Below, in pieces: positions 8,668 to 17,460 of a stretch of 64,000 nucleotides of DNA. The notes below the pieces were generated by a model. That model saw only the letters and a program-made list of their open reading frames with translations, made no database searches and was not told the DNA's origin. Numbering within the stretch: position 1 is the first letter of the stretch; the number at the start of each line of letters is the position of its first letter. The position numbers were made by a program, and so were the translations under genes. The DNA is from Mycolicibacterium sp. 018/SC-01/001 (lineage in GTDB: Bacteria; Actinomycetota; Actinomycetes; Mycobacteriales; Mycobacteriaceae): assembly GCF_007096635.1 (NCBI RefSeq), contig NZ_VKAA01000016.1:1719-65718 (forward strand). The letters run 5' to 3'.

Positions 8668-9972
8668 GTGAAACCCACCATCGCGATCGTCGGGGCGGGC
8701 AGTGTCGAGTTCACCCGCGAGCTGCTCGGCGACATCCTGTCCTTCCCCGAGCTCGGCTCGGTGCGAGTCGTGCTGCACGACATCGACATCGAACGGCTGG
8801 AGACCGCCGAGGCCATCACGCGGGCCACGGCCCGGGCGGCCGAAGCGAGCCCCGAGGTGGTGTCCACCACCGACCGCCGGCGTGCGCTCGACGGGGCCGA
8901 CTACGTGATCAACACGATCGCCGTCGGCGGCCACGAGGCGACGGTCCGCGACTTCGAGATCCCCGCCAAATACGGCCTGAACCAGACCATCGCCGACACC
9001 ATCGGTATCGGCGGGATCTTCCGCGGGCTGCGGACCTTCCCGGTGCTGGCCGGCATCGCCGCGGACATGGCCGAGGTGTGCCCGGACGCGTGGCTGCTGA
9101 ACTACACGAACCCGATGGCGATGAACGTGACGTACCTGAACCGGGTGGCGCCCGATCTGAAGGTGCTGGGGCTGTGTCATTCGGTGTACTGGACGATGGT
9201 CGGTCTGTGCGAGGTCATCGACGTGCCCTACGACGAGGTGTCCTACTGGTCGGCCGGGGTCAACCACCAGGCGTGGGTGCTGCGGTGGGAGCGTGGTGGA
9301 CAGAATCTCTATCCCTTGCTCGACGAGCGCATCGCCGCGGACCCGGAACTGCGGCGGCGGGTACGTGTGGACATGTACCGGCGGCTGGGGTACTACCCGA
9401 CCGAAACCAGCGAGCACAGCAGCGAATACGTGCCCTGGTATCTGCACGATCCTGCCGAGGTCGAACGGTTGCGGCTCGCCATCGGCGAGTACGTGTCGAT
9501 CAGCGAGGCGAACGTCGCCGAATACCGCCGCGTGCGAGCCGAACTGGCGAACACCGACACGTTGCCGATCGACACCGGCTCCACCGAGTACGCCCCGCAG
9601 GTCATCCATTCGCTGGAAACCGGTACGCCGCGGGTCATCTCCGCCAACGTCGTCAACACCGGTTTGATCACCAACCTGCCCGACGGCCTGGCCGTCGAGG
9701 TGCCGACGCTGCTGGACTCGCTCGGCGCGCACCCGATGGCGGTGGGTGATCTGCCCCCGCAGTGTGCCGCGCTGAATCGCACGTTCCTCGGCCCGGTCGA
9801 CCTGACGGTCCGTGCCGCCGTCGAGGGCGTCCCCCGGCTGGTGCGCGCCGCCGCGATGGTCGACCCGAACACCGCCGCGTCGCTGAACGTCGACCAGATC
9901 GCCGATCTGTGTGACGAATTGACCTCCGCCCATTCAGATCTGCTGCCCGAATCGTTGCGCACCCACCACTAG
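8668..9972 (+). CDS. Glycoside hydrolase family 4 (alpha-galactosidase/MelA-like), NAD+- and Mn2+-dependent
   Basis: The 434-aa protein has the GH4 layout: an N-terminal Rossmann motif G-A-G-S-V-E-F (residues ~8-14), N-T-I-A-V-G-G, N-Y-T-N-P-M-A-M, the metal-binding Cys in L-C-H-S-V, and G-V-N-H-Q-A-W with the second metal ligand. GH4 enzymes split glycosides by an oxidation-elimination mechanism using NAD+ and a divalent metal. MelA-like motifs suggest an alpha-galactosidic substrate. GTG 8668 directly abuts the previous TAA. No signal peptide, so it is cytosolic and would act on an imported disaccharide or glycoside. Exact specificity is open (alpha-galactoside, galacturonide or galactosaminide). 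Confidence 0.87.
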   Translation: MKPTIAIVGAGSVEFTRELLGDILSFPELGSVRVVLHDIDIERLETAEAITRATARAAEASPEVVSTTDRRRALDGADYVINTIAVGGHEATVRDFEIPAKYGLNQTIADTIGIGGIFRGLRTFPVLAGIAADMAEVCPDAWLLNYTNPMAMNVTYLNRVAPDLKVLGLCHSVYWTMVGLCEVIDVPYDEVSYWSAGVNHQAWVLRWERGGQNLYPLLDERIAADPELRRRVRVDMYRRLGYYPTETSEHSSEYVPWYLHDPAEVERLRLAIGEYVSISEANVAEYRRVRAELANTDTLPIDTGSTEYAPQVIHSLETGTPRVISANVVNTGLITNLPDGLAVEVPTLLDSLGAHPMAVGDLPPQCAALNRTFLGPVDLTVRAAVEGVPRLVRAAAMVDPNTAASLNVDQIADLCDELTSAHSDLLPESLRTHH

Positions 9973-9997
9973 AGCCCACCACTAAGGAGTGTCCACC

Positions 9998-11278
9998 GTG
10001 ATCAGACGCCGCCTCTGCATCGCACTGCTCGCCGTCATCGCGCTCGTCCTCGCCGGATGCGGGGGCGGGGGTTCGTCGTCGTCCGGACCCACCGAGATCG
10101 CGGTGTGGCACGGGTATCAGGACACCGAGGGCGAGGTGTTCAAAGGTCTGATCGCGCAGTACAACAAGGACCATCCCGACGTGAAGGTCAACGAGCTGTA
10201 CTCGAGCAACGACCTGGTGCTGCAGAAGGTGCTGACCGCGGTCCGCGGCGGCAGCGCGCCCGACGTGGCCTACATGTTCGGGTCGTGGTCGCCGAACATC
10301 GCCCAGATCCTGCAGGTGGTCGACATGGCGAGCGAGGTCAAGAAGCCCGACTGGCAGTGGGATGACTTCTATCCGGCCGAGCGCGAGGCCGCGACGGTCG
10401 GCGACAAGGTCGTCGGTGTGCCCGCGCTGGTGGACAACCTCGCGATCGTCTACAACAAGAAGCTGTTCGCCGACGCGGGTGTCGCGCCGCCGAGCCCTGA
10501 CTGGACGTGGGACGACTTCCGCGCCGCCGCAGCCAAACTCACCGATCCGAGCATGGGCCAGTATGGCTGGCTGATCCCGGCCGACGGCAGCGAGGACACC
10601 GTCTGGCACTACATCCCGATGCTGTGGGAGGCCGGCGGGGACATCCTCTCGCCCGACAACGAGAAGGCCGTGTTCAACTCCGAGGCGGGTGTCAAGGCCC
10701 TGACCGTGCTGCAGCAGATGGCCGTTCAGGACAAGTCGCTCTACCTGGACACCACCAACGAGAACGGCCCGAAACTGATGAACAGCGGCAAGGTCGCGAT
10801 GCTCGTCACCGGGCCGTGGGATCTGTCTCAGCTCAGCGACATCGACTACGACGTGCAGGTGATGCCGACCTTCGCCGGTTCCCCGGGCGGTCACCAGACC
10901 ATCGCCGGGCCGGACAACTGGGTGGTGTTCGACAACGGGGACAAGAAGAAGCAGGCCGCCATCGACTTCGTGAAGTGGCTCTCGGCGCCCGAGCAGGTCA
11001 AGGCGTTCTCGCTCGGCACCGGTGACCTCCCGATCCGGCAGTCGGTCGGTAACGACCAGGCGGTCCTGGACAAGCTGAACCAGAACGTCCCGGGCACAGC
11101 GGCGTTCGTGCAGAATCTGAACAACGTGAAGAAGGTCCGGCCCACCGTCGAGCAGTACCCCGACGTCTCCGACGCACTCGGGCAGGCGATCGTCGCGGTC
11201 ATGCTCGGCAAACAGCAGCCCGCGGACGCGCTGAACACCGCCGCGCAGGCCGCCGACGCGAAGCTGGCCGAGAAGTAA
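9998..11278 (+). CDS. Carbohydrate ABC transporter substrate-binding lipoprotein (CUT1 family)
   Basis: The 426-aa protein has a lipoprotein signal peptide with a lipobox L-V-L-A-G-C (Cys21), a glycine/serine linker, then a family-1 solute-binding fold: I-A-V-W-H-G-Y-Q-D-T near the N-terminus, P-D-V-A-Y-M-F, Y-N-K-K-L-F-A-D-A-G, and G-P-W-D-L-S-Q. It would sit on the outer face of the cytoplasmic membrane and deliver an oligosaccharide to the permeases. GTG 9998 is preferred over the in-frame GTG 9989 because AAGGAG at 9984-9989 is correctly spaced. The next three genes complete the transporter. Confidence 0.92.
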   Translation: MIRRRLCIALLAVIALVLAGCGGGGSSSSGPTEIAVWHGYQDTEGEVFKGLIAQYNKDHPDVKVNELYSSNDLVLQKVLTAVRGGSAPDVAYMFGSWSPNIAQILQVVDMASEVKKPDWQWDDFYPAEREAATVGDKVVGVPALVDNLAIVYNKKLFADAGVAPPSPDWTWDDFRAAAAKLTDPSMGQYGWLIPADGSEDTVWHYIPMLWEAGGDILSPDNEKAVFNSEAGVKALTVLQQMAVQDKSLYLDTTNENGPKLMNSGKVAMLVTGPWDLSQLSDIDYDVQVMPTFAGSPGGHQTIAGPDNWVVFDNGDKKKQAAIDFVKWLSAPEQVKAFSLGTGDLPIRQSVGNDQAVLDKLNQNVPGTAAFVQNLNNVKKVRPTVEQYPDVSDALGQAIVAVMLGKQQPADALNTAAQAADAKLAEK

Positions 11279-11282
11279 CTCG

Positions 11283-12230
11283 ATGGTGACCACGACGGAC
11301 ACCGGGGTGGCGGCTCCGCCCGCGCCGCCACCCGCCCGGCCCCGGCGGCGGTGGCGGCCACGCGGCACCGATGGTCTGACGGGGTGGGCGCTGGTCACGC
11401 CGGCGATGGTGCTGATCGGGATCTTCGGTCTGCTGCCGGTGCTGATGTCACTGCAGCTGTCGTTCCAGAAGTCCGACCTGCTGACGCCGGAGACGCCGTG
11501 GGTGGGGTTCGACAACTACCGCAAGATGGCCGACGACCCGGTGTTCCTCGACGCGATCAAGCACACGATCATCTACACGGCGCTGTTCGTGCCGGGCACG
11601 ATGATCGTCGGACTGCTGGTCGCCGCGGCGATGAACCGCTCGGTGCGGTTCATCTCGGTGTACCGCACCGCGGCCTACATCACGATGGCGGTGTCGACGA
11701 TCAGCCAGGGCATCATCTTCCTGTGGCTCACCGACCGGGACTACGGTCTGGTCAACGCCGCCCTGAATGCGGTCGGCGTACCGTCGCAACCGTTCCTGGC
11801 CTCGCCGTCGCAGGCGATCTACGTGATCGTCGCGATGACGATCTGGGGCTGGACGGGCTTCTCGGTGATCGTGTATCTGGCTGCGCTGCAGGGTGTTCCG
11901 CCGGAACTGCATGAGGCGGCGGCCATCGACGGGGCGAGCGCGTTCACCCGCTTCCGCACGATCACGGTGCCGCTGCTGGGCCCGGCCAATCTGTTCCTGC
12001 TGGTATGGCTGACCATCAATGCCCTGCAGTTGTTCGACGAGGTGTACGCCACGACCCGGGGCGGCCCGCTGCGCGCGACCACGGTGATCGTCTACTACCT
12101 GTGGGATCAAGCCTTCGTGCACTTCGACGCGGGTTACGCCGCGGCGATGGCCTACGCGTTGTTCGTCGTCATCCTGATCGTCACAGCCGTGCAGTTCCGG
12201 CTGGCTCGCAGATTCGCGCACCACCCATGA
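11283..12230 (+). CDS. Sugar ABC transporter permease, MalF/UgpA-like
   Basis: The 315-aa protein has a proline/arginine-rich cytoplasmic N-terminus and six predicted membrane spans. The ABC-permease EAA loop is clear: E-A-A-A-I-D-G-A-S-A-F-T-R-F-R-T-I (~residues 212-228), which docks on the ATPase. It is one of two permeases of the CUT1 importer with the lipoprotein upstream and the MalG-like protein downstream, whose ATG overlaps this stop by ATGA. Confidence 0.92.
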   Translation: MVTTTDTGVAAPPAPPPARPRRRWRPRGTDGLTGWALVTPAMVLIGIFGLLPVLMSLQLSFQKSDLLTPETPWVGFDNYRKMADDPVFLDAIKHTIIYTALFVPGTMIVGLLVAAAMNRSVRFISVYRTAAYITMAVSTISQGIIFLWLTDRDYGLVNAALNAVGVPSQPFLASPSQAIYVIVAMTIWGWTGFSVIVYLAALQGVPPELHEAAAIDGASAFTRFRTITVPLLGPANLFLLVWLTINALQLFDEVYATTRGGPLRATTVIVYYLWDQAFVHFDAGYAAAMAYALFVVILIVTAVQFRLARRFAHHP

Positions 12231-13093
12231 CGGCGCTCACGTCGAGTCCGAAACGCTGGCGGCTGCCGTTCAGCCCCTGGCACCTGGTGCTGATCCCGCT
12301 CAGCTTCCTGCTCCTCGTACCGCTGCTGTGGATGCTGATCACGTCGCTGGAAACAGAAGGCGAAGCCAACCGCTTTCCGCCCGTGCTGTTTCCGGCCACG
12401 CCGCGGTTCGCGAACTACACCGAGGCGTGGGCGCAGGCTCCCTTCGGGCACTTCTTCCTGAACAGCCTGACGGTGACCGCGGTCGTGTTGGTCAGCAATC
12501 TCGTGGTGTGCAGCCTCGCGGGGTATGCGTTCGCGCGCATCCGCTTCCTCGGCCGCGGAGCGCTGTTCGTGACGCTGATGGCCACGCTGATGGTGCCGTT
12601 CCAGGTGACGATGATCCCGGTGTTCCTGATCGTCAAGTGGTTCGGCGACAACGTCTGGGAGGGCCTGGGCATCGACCACATCGGCGCGTTGATGCTGCCG
12701 AATCTGGCGACCGCGTTCGGGATCTTCTTCTTGCGCCAGTTCTTCCAGACGGTGCCGGTCGAACTCGAGGAGGCGGCACGCGTCGACGGTACGTCGCGGC
12801 TGGGTGTGCTGTTCAAGATCGTGCTGCCGCTGTCGATGCCGGCGATGTCGACGCTGGCGGCGTTGACGGTGTTGACGTCGTGGAACGATTTCCTGTGGCC
12901 GCTGATCGTCATCACCTCGCAGGACCAGATGACGATCCCGTTGGGGCTCAGCTATTTCCAAGGAGCCCATCACGTGCAGTGGCCGCTGCTGATGGCGGCC
13001 AACGTGATGAGCCTGTTGCCGATGTTGCTGGTGTTCGTCATCGCGCAGCGGTATTTCGTGCAGTCGGTCGCCAGTACCGGAATCAAGGGGTAG
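12227..13093 (+). CDS. Sugar ABC transporter permease, MalG/UgpE-like
   Basis: The 288-aa protein has six predicted membrane spans and an EAA loop, E-E-A-A-R-V-D-G-T-S-R-L-G-V (~residues 184-197), plus the MalG-type ending V-Q-S-V-A-S-T-G-I-K-G. ATG 12227 is chosen because it overlaps the MalF-like stop (ATGA) and starts the hydrophilic lead typical of the family; the upstream open frame only shadows the previous gene. It forms the heterodimeric channel with the MalF-like subunit. Confidence 0.92.
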   Translation: MTALTSSPKRWRLPFSPWHLVLIPLSFLLLVPLLWMLITSLETEGEANRFPPVLFPATPRFANYTEAWAQAPFGHFFLNSLTVTAVVLVSNLVVCSLAGYAFARIRFLGRGALFVTLMATLMVPFQVTMIPVFLIVKWFGDNVWEGLGIDHIGALMLPNLATAFGIFFLRQFFQTVPVELEEAARVDGTSRLGVLFKIVLPLSMPAMSTLAALTVLTSWNDFLWPLIVITSQDQMTIPLGLSYFQGAHHVQWPLLMAANVMSLLPMLLVFVIAQRYFVQSVASTGIKG

Positions 13094-13097
13094 GACG

Positions 13098-14162
13098 TTG
13101 GCAGAGGTCGAGTTTCGCAATGTGTCCCGGCGCTACGCGGGCGGTGTCGCCGCGCTGAAGGACCTGAGTCTGACGGTGGCCGACGGGGAGTTCCTGATCC
13201 TGGTGGGCCCGTCGGGGTGCGGTAAGAGCACGGCGCTGCGGCTGCTGGCCGGTCTGGACAAGCCCAGTGACGGTGAGATCCGTATCGGCGGGCAGGTGGT
13301 CAACGGTCTGGGCCCCGGCCAGCGGGACATCGCGATGGTGTTCCAGAACTATGCGCTCTACCCGCACATGACGGTGTACAAGAACCTCGCCTACGGGCTC
13401 AAGCAGCGCAAAACCCCGCGCGGCGAGATCGAGCGCCGGGTCCGCGAGACGGCGGAGCTGCTGCAGATCGGGGAGTTGTTGGCCCGCAAGCCCGGGCAGC
13501 TCTCGGGCGGGCAGCGCCAGCGGGTGGCGATGGGCCGGGCTCTGGTGCGCGATCCGCAGGCGTTCCTGCTCGACGAGCCGCTGTCGAACCTGGATGCCAA
13601 GCTGCGCAACCAGGTTCGCGGCGATCTGAAGCGGTTGCACCGTGAGGTGCCGGTCACCTCGGTCTACGTCACCCACGATCAGGTGGAGGCGATGACGCTG
13701 GGGGACCGGCTGTGCGTGATGGCCGGCGGAGAGGTGCAGCAGATCGGCAGCACCGACGACGTGTACCACCGGCCGGCGAACACGTTCGTCGCCGCGTTCA
13801 TGGGGAGCCCGCCGATGAACCTGCTGCCCGGCCTCGTCAGTTCGGGCAGATTGCAGTTGGGGGGCGCCGAACTTCAGTCGGTGCAGTGCGCAGAGGGGCC
13901 CGTGACGGTCGGTGTGCGGCCGGAGCATCTGCAGCTGGGCGCCCCGCACGCCGACGGCGCGGTGCCGGCGCGTGTCGATTTCGTCGAACCGCTGGGCAGC
14001 CACGCACTGGTGACAGCGGTGGTGGACACGCCGGAGCCGACGCGGGTCATCGCTGCGGCGCCGGCGGGATCGTCGTGGGATGCCGGTGCGTCGATCGGGC
14101 TGATCCTGCCTCGCGACAAGACGTACCTGTTCGATGCGGAGACGGGAAAAGCGTTGCCCTAG
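13098..14162 (+). CDS. Sugar ABC transporter ATPase, MalK/UgpC/MsiK-like
   Basis: The 354-aa protein contains Walker [10 protein letters not shown] (~residues 36-44), Q-loop [10 protein letters not shown], signature [11 protein letters not shown], Walker [12 protein letters not shown] and H-loop T-H-D-Q. The C-terminal ~110 residues form a TOBE/OB-type regulatory domain as in MalK and UgpC. The start is TTG 13098, five bases after the MalG-like stop. It powers the importer and is the last gene of the ten-gene operon starting at 3395. Confidence 0.92.
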   Translation: MAEVEFRNVSRRYAGGVAALKDLSLTVADGEFLILVGPSGCGKSTALRLLAGLDKPSDGEIRIGGQVVNGLGPGQRDIAMVFQNYALYPHMTVYKNLAYGLKQRKTPRGEIERRVRETAELLQIGELLARKPGQLSGGQRQRVAMGRALVRDPQAFLLDEPLSNLDAKLRNQVRGDLKRLHREVPVTSVYVTHDQVEAMTLGDRLCVMAGGEVQQIGSTDDVYHRPANTFVAAFMGSPPMNLLPGLVSSGRLQLGGAELQSVQCAEGPVTVGVRPEHLQLGAPHADGAVPARVDFVEPLGSHALVTAVVDTPEPTRVIAAAPAGSSWDAGASIGLILPRDKTYLFDAETGKALP

Positions 14163-14168
14163 AGCGGT

Positions 14169-14474
14169 TTACCAGCCGCCGATGCCGGGACCGACGCGCA
14201 CGCCGCTGAAGCCGCCGGCCTTGGTGCTGGGCGTGGCGATCGGGGACTGACGGATCGCGCCGCCCGCGGGGGCCAGGATGTAGCCGTCGCGAACCTCGCC
14301 CTGGGTGGAGTCGCGGCGGACCTCGCCGGCTCCGGGGCTCTTCACCCACGGGCTGGGGCGCATGTCGTCCGCCTTGGCCATCGCGGTACCGAAGCTCATG
14401 GCGCCCGCCGTCATCGCGGCGGCCAGTGTGACCAGTGCCAGCGCCGAACGCTTCATCAGTGCGATGGTCTTCAT
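14169..14474 (-). CDS. Small secreted protein of unknown function
   Basis: The 101-aa protein begins with a positively charged, alanine-rich signal peptide (M-K-T-I-A-L-M-K-R-S-A-L-A-L-V..., cleavage likely after A-M-A-K-A). The mature part is short and rich in Gly, Pro and Ser, ends in G-I-G-G-W, and shows no known fold. An in-frame start upstream at 14501 is possible, but ATG 14474 puts the basic end of the signal peptide first. It runs convergently with the ABC transporter gene, only six bases apart. I do not recognise a family. Confidence 0.6.
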   Translation of the reverse strand: MKTIALMKRSALALVTLAAAMTAGAMSFGTAMAKADDMRPSPWVKSPGAGEVRRDSTQGEVRDGYILAPAGGAIRQSPIATPSTKAGGFSGVRVGPGIGGW

Positions 14475-14571
14475 CGTCAGAACTGCCAAGGGTCCCCCCA
14501 AGTTAGGTGTTGCTCACATGTTCGTTCCCCGAGTGCCAGACGTTACCGGAGGGACGGGTGTTCCCGCGCGA

Positions 14572-16044
14572 TTACCCCGCGATGTGAGCCTCCGGGCCGC
14601 ACCAATGGCTGCCGCCCTGTCGTTTGGCGCGATACATGGCCTGGTCGGCGCGCTCGAGGGCGCTGTCGACGGTGTCAGGGGTGACCATGGCGATGCCGAT
14701 GCAGACACCGCCGGGGGACAGGGTCTCGACCTGCTCGACCAACGTCTGCGCCAACTGCTGGGCCTGTGCGACCGTGGTGTGGGGGAGCAGCACCGCGAAC
14801 TCGTCGCCGCCGATCCGCCCGACGACGTCGGTGAGGCGTAACCGGCGGCTGATCGTTTCGGCGACCGTCTTCAGATAGGCGTCACCGGCGATGTGGCCGC
14901 GCTTGTCGTTGATCTGCTTGAGGCCGTCCAGGTCGATCATGAACACGGCGGCCTGATCACCGCCCGGGTTCGCAGCGGCCTGCGCCGCATACTTCTGCAG
15001 TTCCTCCTCGAACCTGCTGCGGTTGTAGACGCCGGTCAGCGCGTCGAGTGTGGCTTGGCGGCGCAGCATTTCCTCGTCGCGGCGGCGCGCTGAGATGTCC
15101 TCGACGTGGGAGATGAAGGACAGCGGCTGACCCGCGTCGTCGTACGCCATGAACACCGAGAGCCGGACCCAGATGACGTGACCGTCGCGCGAGTAGTAGC
15201 GCTTGTCCATCTGGTAGCTCGCGATGTCGCCGGCCAGCAGCCGCGTCGCTTCGGCGAGGTCGATGTCGAGATCATCGGGATGGGTGATGTCCTGAAACGT
15301 CAGGCCCTTCAGCTCCTGCTCGGAATACCCTGTGATGGTGGAGAATTCGCGGTTCACCCGCTGAAAGCTGCCGTCGAGCCCGAGGACGGCCATGCCGAGC
15401 GGCGCGTTGGCGAATGCCGCGGCGAAGGTGGTGTCGAATGTGTCGGTCCGGTGCCCCAGCTGGTTCTCCAGCACGCCGTGCAACGCAGCGCTCTCCAGCG
15501 CCACCGAGGTGGCATCGGCCAGCGCTTGCAGCAGGGCCACCTCGCGATCGGTGGCCTGCCGCTCCTGAGCCCAGTAACAGCCGATGGCCCCGATCGGCTC
15601 CGTGCGGCGGATGGGAACCACCACCATGCTCTTGACGAAGGTCGGCCGGTACGCGTCGTGCGGTATGCGGTCGTCGCGGTAGATGTCTGCGATCGCGGCG
15701 GGCTTTCCGTGCTGCATCACCCATCCGCTGATGCACTCGGACATCGGAAAGCGCCGACCCTTCCACAGCGGCGCGATGGCGTTCTCGTCGGCGTAGTAGC
15801 ACTTGTCCCGGTCGCGGAGGATGAACGTGGCGCCGTCACAGCCGGCGACCTCCCGCGCGGCCGCGGCAACGACTTCCTGTACCTCGCGCACGGTGCGGGT
15901 CAGTGACAGCTGACCGATGACATCGGTCAACCGTGTCATCCCACGCAGGTAGTCGGCTTCGGTGAAGCTCCGGAACCCTCCCGCGCCGGCGGCGCCGGGT
16001 GGATTCTGCGGCTCCCGCCCGAGGGCCGACGCACTGGATGTCAC
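14572..16044 (-). CDS. GAF-PAS-GGDEF diguanylate cyclase
   Basis: The 490-aa protein has a GAF domain (~residues 35-190; E-C-I-S-G-W-V-M-Q-H-G-K-P), a PAS domain with PAC (~200-325; F-A-N-A-P-L-G-M-A-V, G-Y-S-E-Q-E-L) and a GGDEF domain (~330-485). The active site R-I-G-G-D-E-F is intact, and an RxxD product-inhibition site (R-L-T-D) lies five residues before it. It should make cyclic-di-GMP from two GTP in response to a ligand or redox cue sensed by GAF/PAS. No membrane segment is seen. The start is GTG 16044. It lies just past sufE, where accA3 would be expected in M. tuberculosis. Confidence 0.92.
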   Translation of the reverse strand: MTSSASALGREPQNPPGAAGAGGFRSFTEADYLRGMTRLTDVIGQLSLTRTVREVQEVVAAAAREVAGCDGATFILRDRDKCYYADENAIAPLWKGRRFPMSECISGWVMQHGKPAAIADIYRDDRIPHDAYRPTFVKSMVVVPIRRTEPIGAIGCYWAQERQATDREVALLQALADATSVALESAALHGVLENQLGHRTDTFDTTFAAAFANAPLGMAVLGLDGSFQRVNREFSTITGYSEQELKGLTFQDITHPDDLDIDLAEATRLLAGDIASYQMDKRYYSRDGHVIWVRLSVFMAYDDAGQPLSFISHVEDISARRRDEEMLRRQATLDALTGVYNRSRFEEELQKYAAQAAANPGGDQAAVFMIDLDGLKQINDKRGHIAGDAYLKTVAETISRRLRLTDVVGRIGGDEFAVLLPHTTVAQAQQLAQTLVEQVETLSPGGVCIGIAMVTPDTVDSALERADQAMYRAKRQGGSHWCGPEAHIAG

Positions 16045-16118
16045 TCCACACCCCCTCGAGTCGTGGCGATCAGTTTAGTGGCCGGTCATCGCGATCGCGC
16101 TCGTTTACGTCGGCGTCA

Positions 16119-16532
16119 TCAACGGGTCAAGCGACGTTTGATGCGGGTCAGCATCGCCGACATGCCGCGCAGTCGCAGCGGGCTGATCAGCGCACCGAGT
16201 CCGAGGTCGGTGTAGAAGTCGTCGGGGACGGCGAGGATGTCGTCGGCGGACTGGCCGTCCAGGCCGGCGGCCAGGATCGCGGCGAACCCTCGCGTCGTCG
16301 GGGCTTCGGCGGGAGCGCTGAAGTAGAGCCGAACGTGGTCGCGGTCGCCGGCGTCGACGTGCAGGAACAGCGGCGACTGGCACTCGGGCACCGGTTCCAT
16401 CGCCGCCTCTTCCAACGACGACGGCAGCTCGGGCAGCTCGTTCGCGAATTCCAGCAGCATGGCGAGCTTGTCCTGGCCTTCGACCTCCTGGAAGTCGGAC
16501 ACCACCTCGGCCAGGGCCGGAGGCATGCTCAT
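16119..16532 (-). CDS. sufE: SufE-family cysteine desulfuration protein (Rv3284-like)
   Basis: The 137-aa protein matches SufE: N-terminal helices, then V-P-E-C-Q-S-P-L-F with the sulfur-accepting Cys51, and the C-terminal [15 protein letters not shown] motif. SufE accepts persulfide sulfur from a cysteine desulfurase. The start overlaps the stop of sseA by four bases (16529-16532), so the two are coupled as in M. tuberculosis, where the pair follows maf. Gene symbol is by family; mycobacterial annotations often leave it as hypothetical. Confidence 0.88.
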   Translation of the reverse strand: MSMPPALAEVVSDFQEVEGQDKLAMLLEFANELPELPSSLEEAAMEPVPECQSPLFLHVDAGDRDHVRLYFSAPAEAPTTRGFAAILAAGLDGQSADDILAVPDDFYTDLGLGALISPLRLRGMSAMLTRIKRRLTR

Positions 16533-17425
16533 GACGTGCCGGGCGCGTCACCCGGTTCGGACCCGACAGCCACCGGCACCCGCACCGCGTTGCCCCACTC
16601 GGTCCACGAACCGTCGTAGTTGCGCACGCCCTCGCGGCCGAGCAGGTGGGTCAGCACGAACCAGGTGTGGCTGGAGCGCTCGCCGATGCGGCAGTAGGCG
16701 ATGGTGTTGCCGTCGGCGGGCAGGAAGCCGTAGAGCTCGTCGAGTTCGGCTCGGCTGCGGAACTTTCCGTTGTCCTGCGCGGCCTTGCCCCACGGCACGG
16801 ACACCGCGGTGGGGATGTGGCCGCCGCGCAGTGCACCCTCCTCCGGATAGTCGGGCATATGGGTGCGCTCGCCGGTGTACTCCTGTGGGGAGCGCACGTC
16901 GATCAACGGTTCCTTGCCCAGCGCGGCCAGCACGTCGTCCTTGAACGCGCGGATGGGAGCGTCGTTGCGCTCGACGACGGGGTAGCCGGTGCTCTGCTTG
17001 CTGGGCACGTCGAGGGTGGTGTCGCGGTGGTCGTTGATCCACAGCGAGCGGCCGCCGTCGAGCAGTCGCACGTCGGGGTGGCCGAACAGCGTGAACACCC
17101 ACAGGGCGTAGGCGGCCCACCAGTTGCTCTTGTCGCCGTAGATCACCACGGTGTCGTCGCGTGCGATGCCCTTGCGGTCCATCAGCGCGGCGAATTGCTC
17201 GCCGGTGATGTAGTCGCGCACGTTCGGATCGTTGAGGTCGGTGTGCCAGTCGATCTTCACCGCGCCGGGGATGTGGCCGGTGTCGTAGAGCAGCACGTCC
17301 TCGTCGGACTCGACGATGGCCAGCCCCGGCCGCCCGAGGTTCCCCGACAGCCAGTCGGCGGTGACCAGCCGCTCGGGGTGGGCGTAGGACTGCAGCGCGG
17401 GGCTGGGATCAGGCGGTAGCGGCAC
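16529..17425 (-). CDS. sseA: Thiosulfate/3-mercaptopyruvate sulfurtransferase SseA
   Basis: The 298-aa protein has two rhodanese domains. The N-terminal inactive one contains [10 protein letters not shown] and Y-G-D-K-S-N-W-W-A; the C-terminal one has [10 protein letters not shown] and the active loop [12 protein letters not shown] with Cys245. It matches M. tuberculosis SseA closely along its length, as I recall that sequence. GTG 17425 is chosen because homologues begin M-P-L-P-x-D-P-S; an alternative ATG at 17458 adds 11 residues and lies two bases after the upstream stop. It transfers sulfane sulfur, perhaps to the coupled SufE-like protein. Confidence 0.92.
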   Translation of the reverse strand: MPLPPDPSPALQSYAHPERLVTADWLSGNLGRPGLAIVESDEDVLLYDTGHIPGAVKIDWHTDLNDPNVRDYITGEQFAALMDRKGIARDDTVVIYGDKSNWWAAYALWVFTLFGHPDVRLLDGGRSLWINDHRDTTLDVPSKQSTGYPVVERNDAPIRAFKDDVLAALGKEPLIDVRSPQEYTGERTHMPDYPEEGALRGGHIPTAVSVPWGKAAQDNGKFRSRAELDELYGFLPADGNTIAYCRIGERSSHTWFVLTHLLGREGVRNYDGSWTEWGNAVRVPVAVGSEPGDAPGTS

Positions 17426-17460
17426 GCCGATCAGCCTACCGCTGAGCGCTCGCGGCATCC

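Noticed and set aside
7570-9933. 787-codon open frame on the minus strand, opposite the permease and GH4 genes
   Set aside because: It is a high-GC shadow of two well-supported plus-strand genes; its product is Arg/Gly/His/Gln-rich with no domain.
9668-11515. 615-codon minus-strand open frame opposite the substrate-binding protein gene
   Set aside because: Composition is that of an antisense shadow and the plus strand has clear ABC-transporter motifs.
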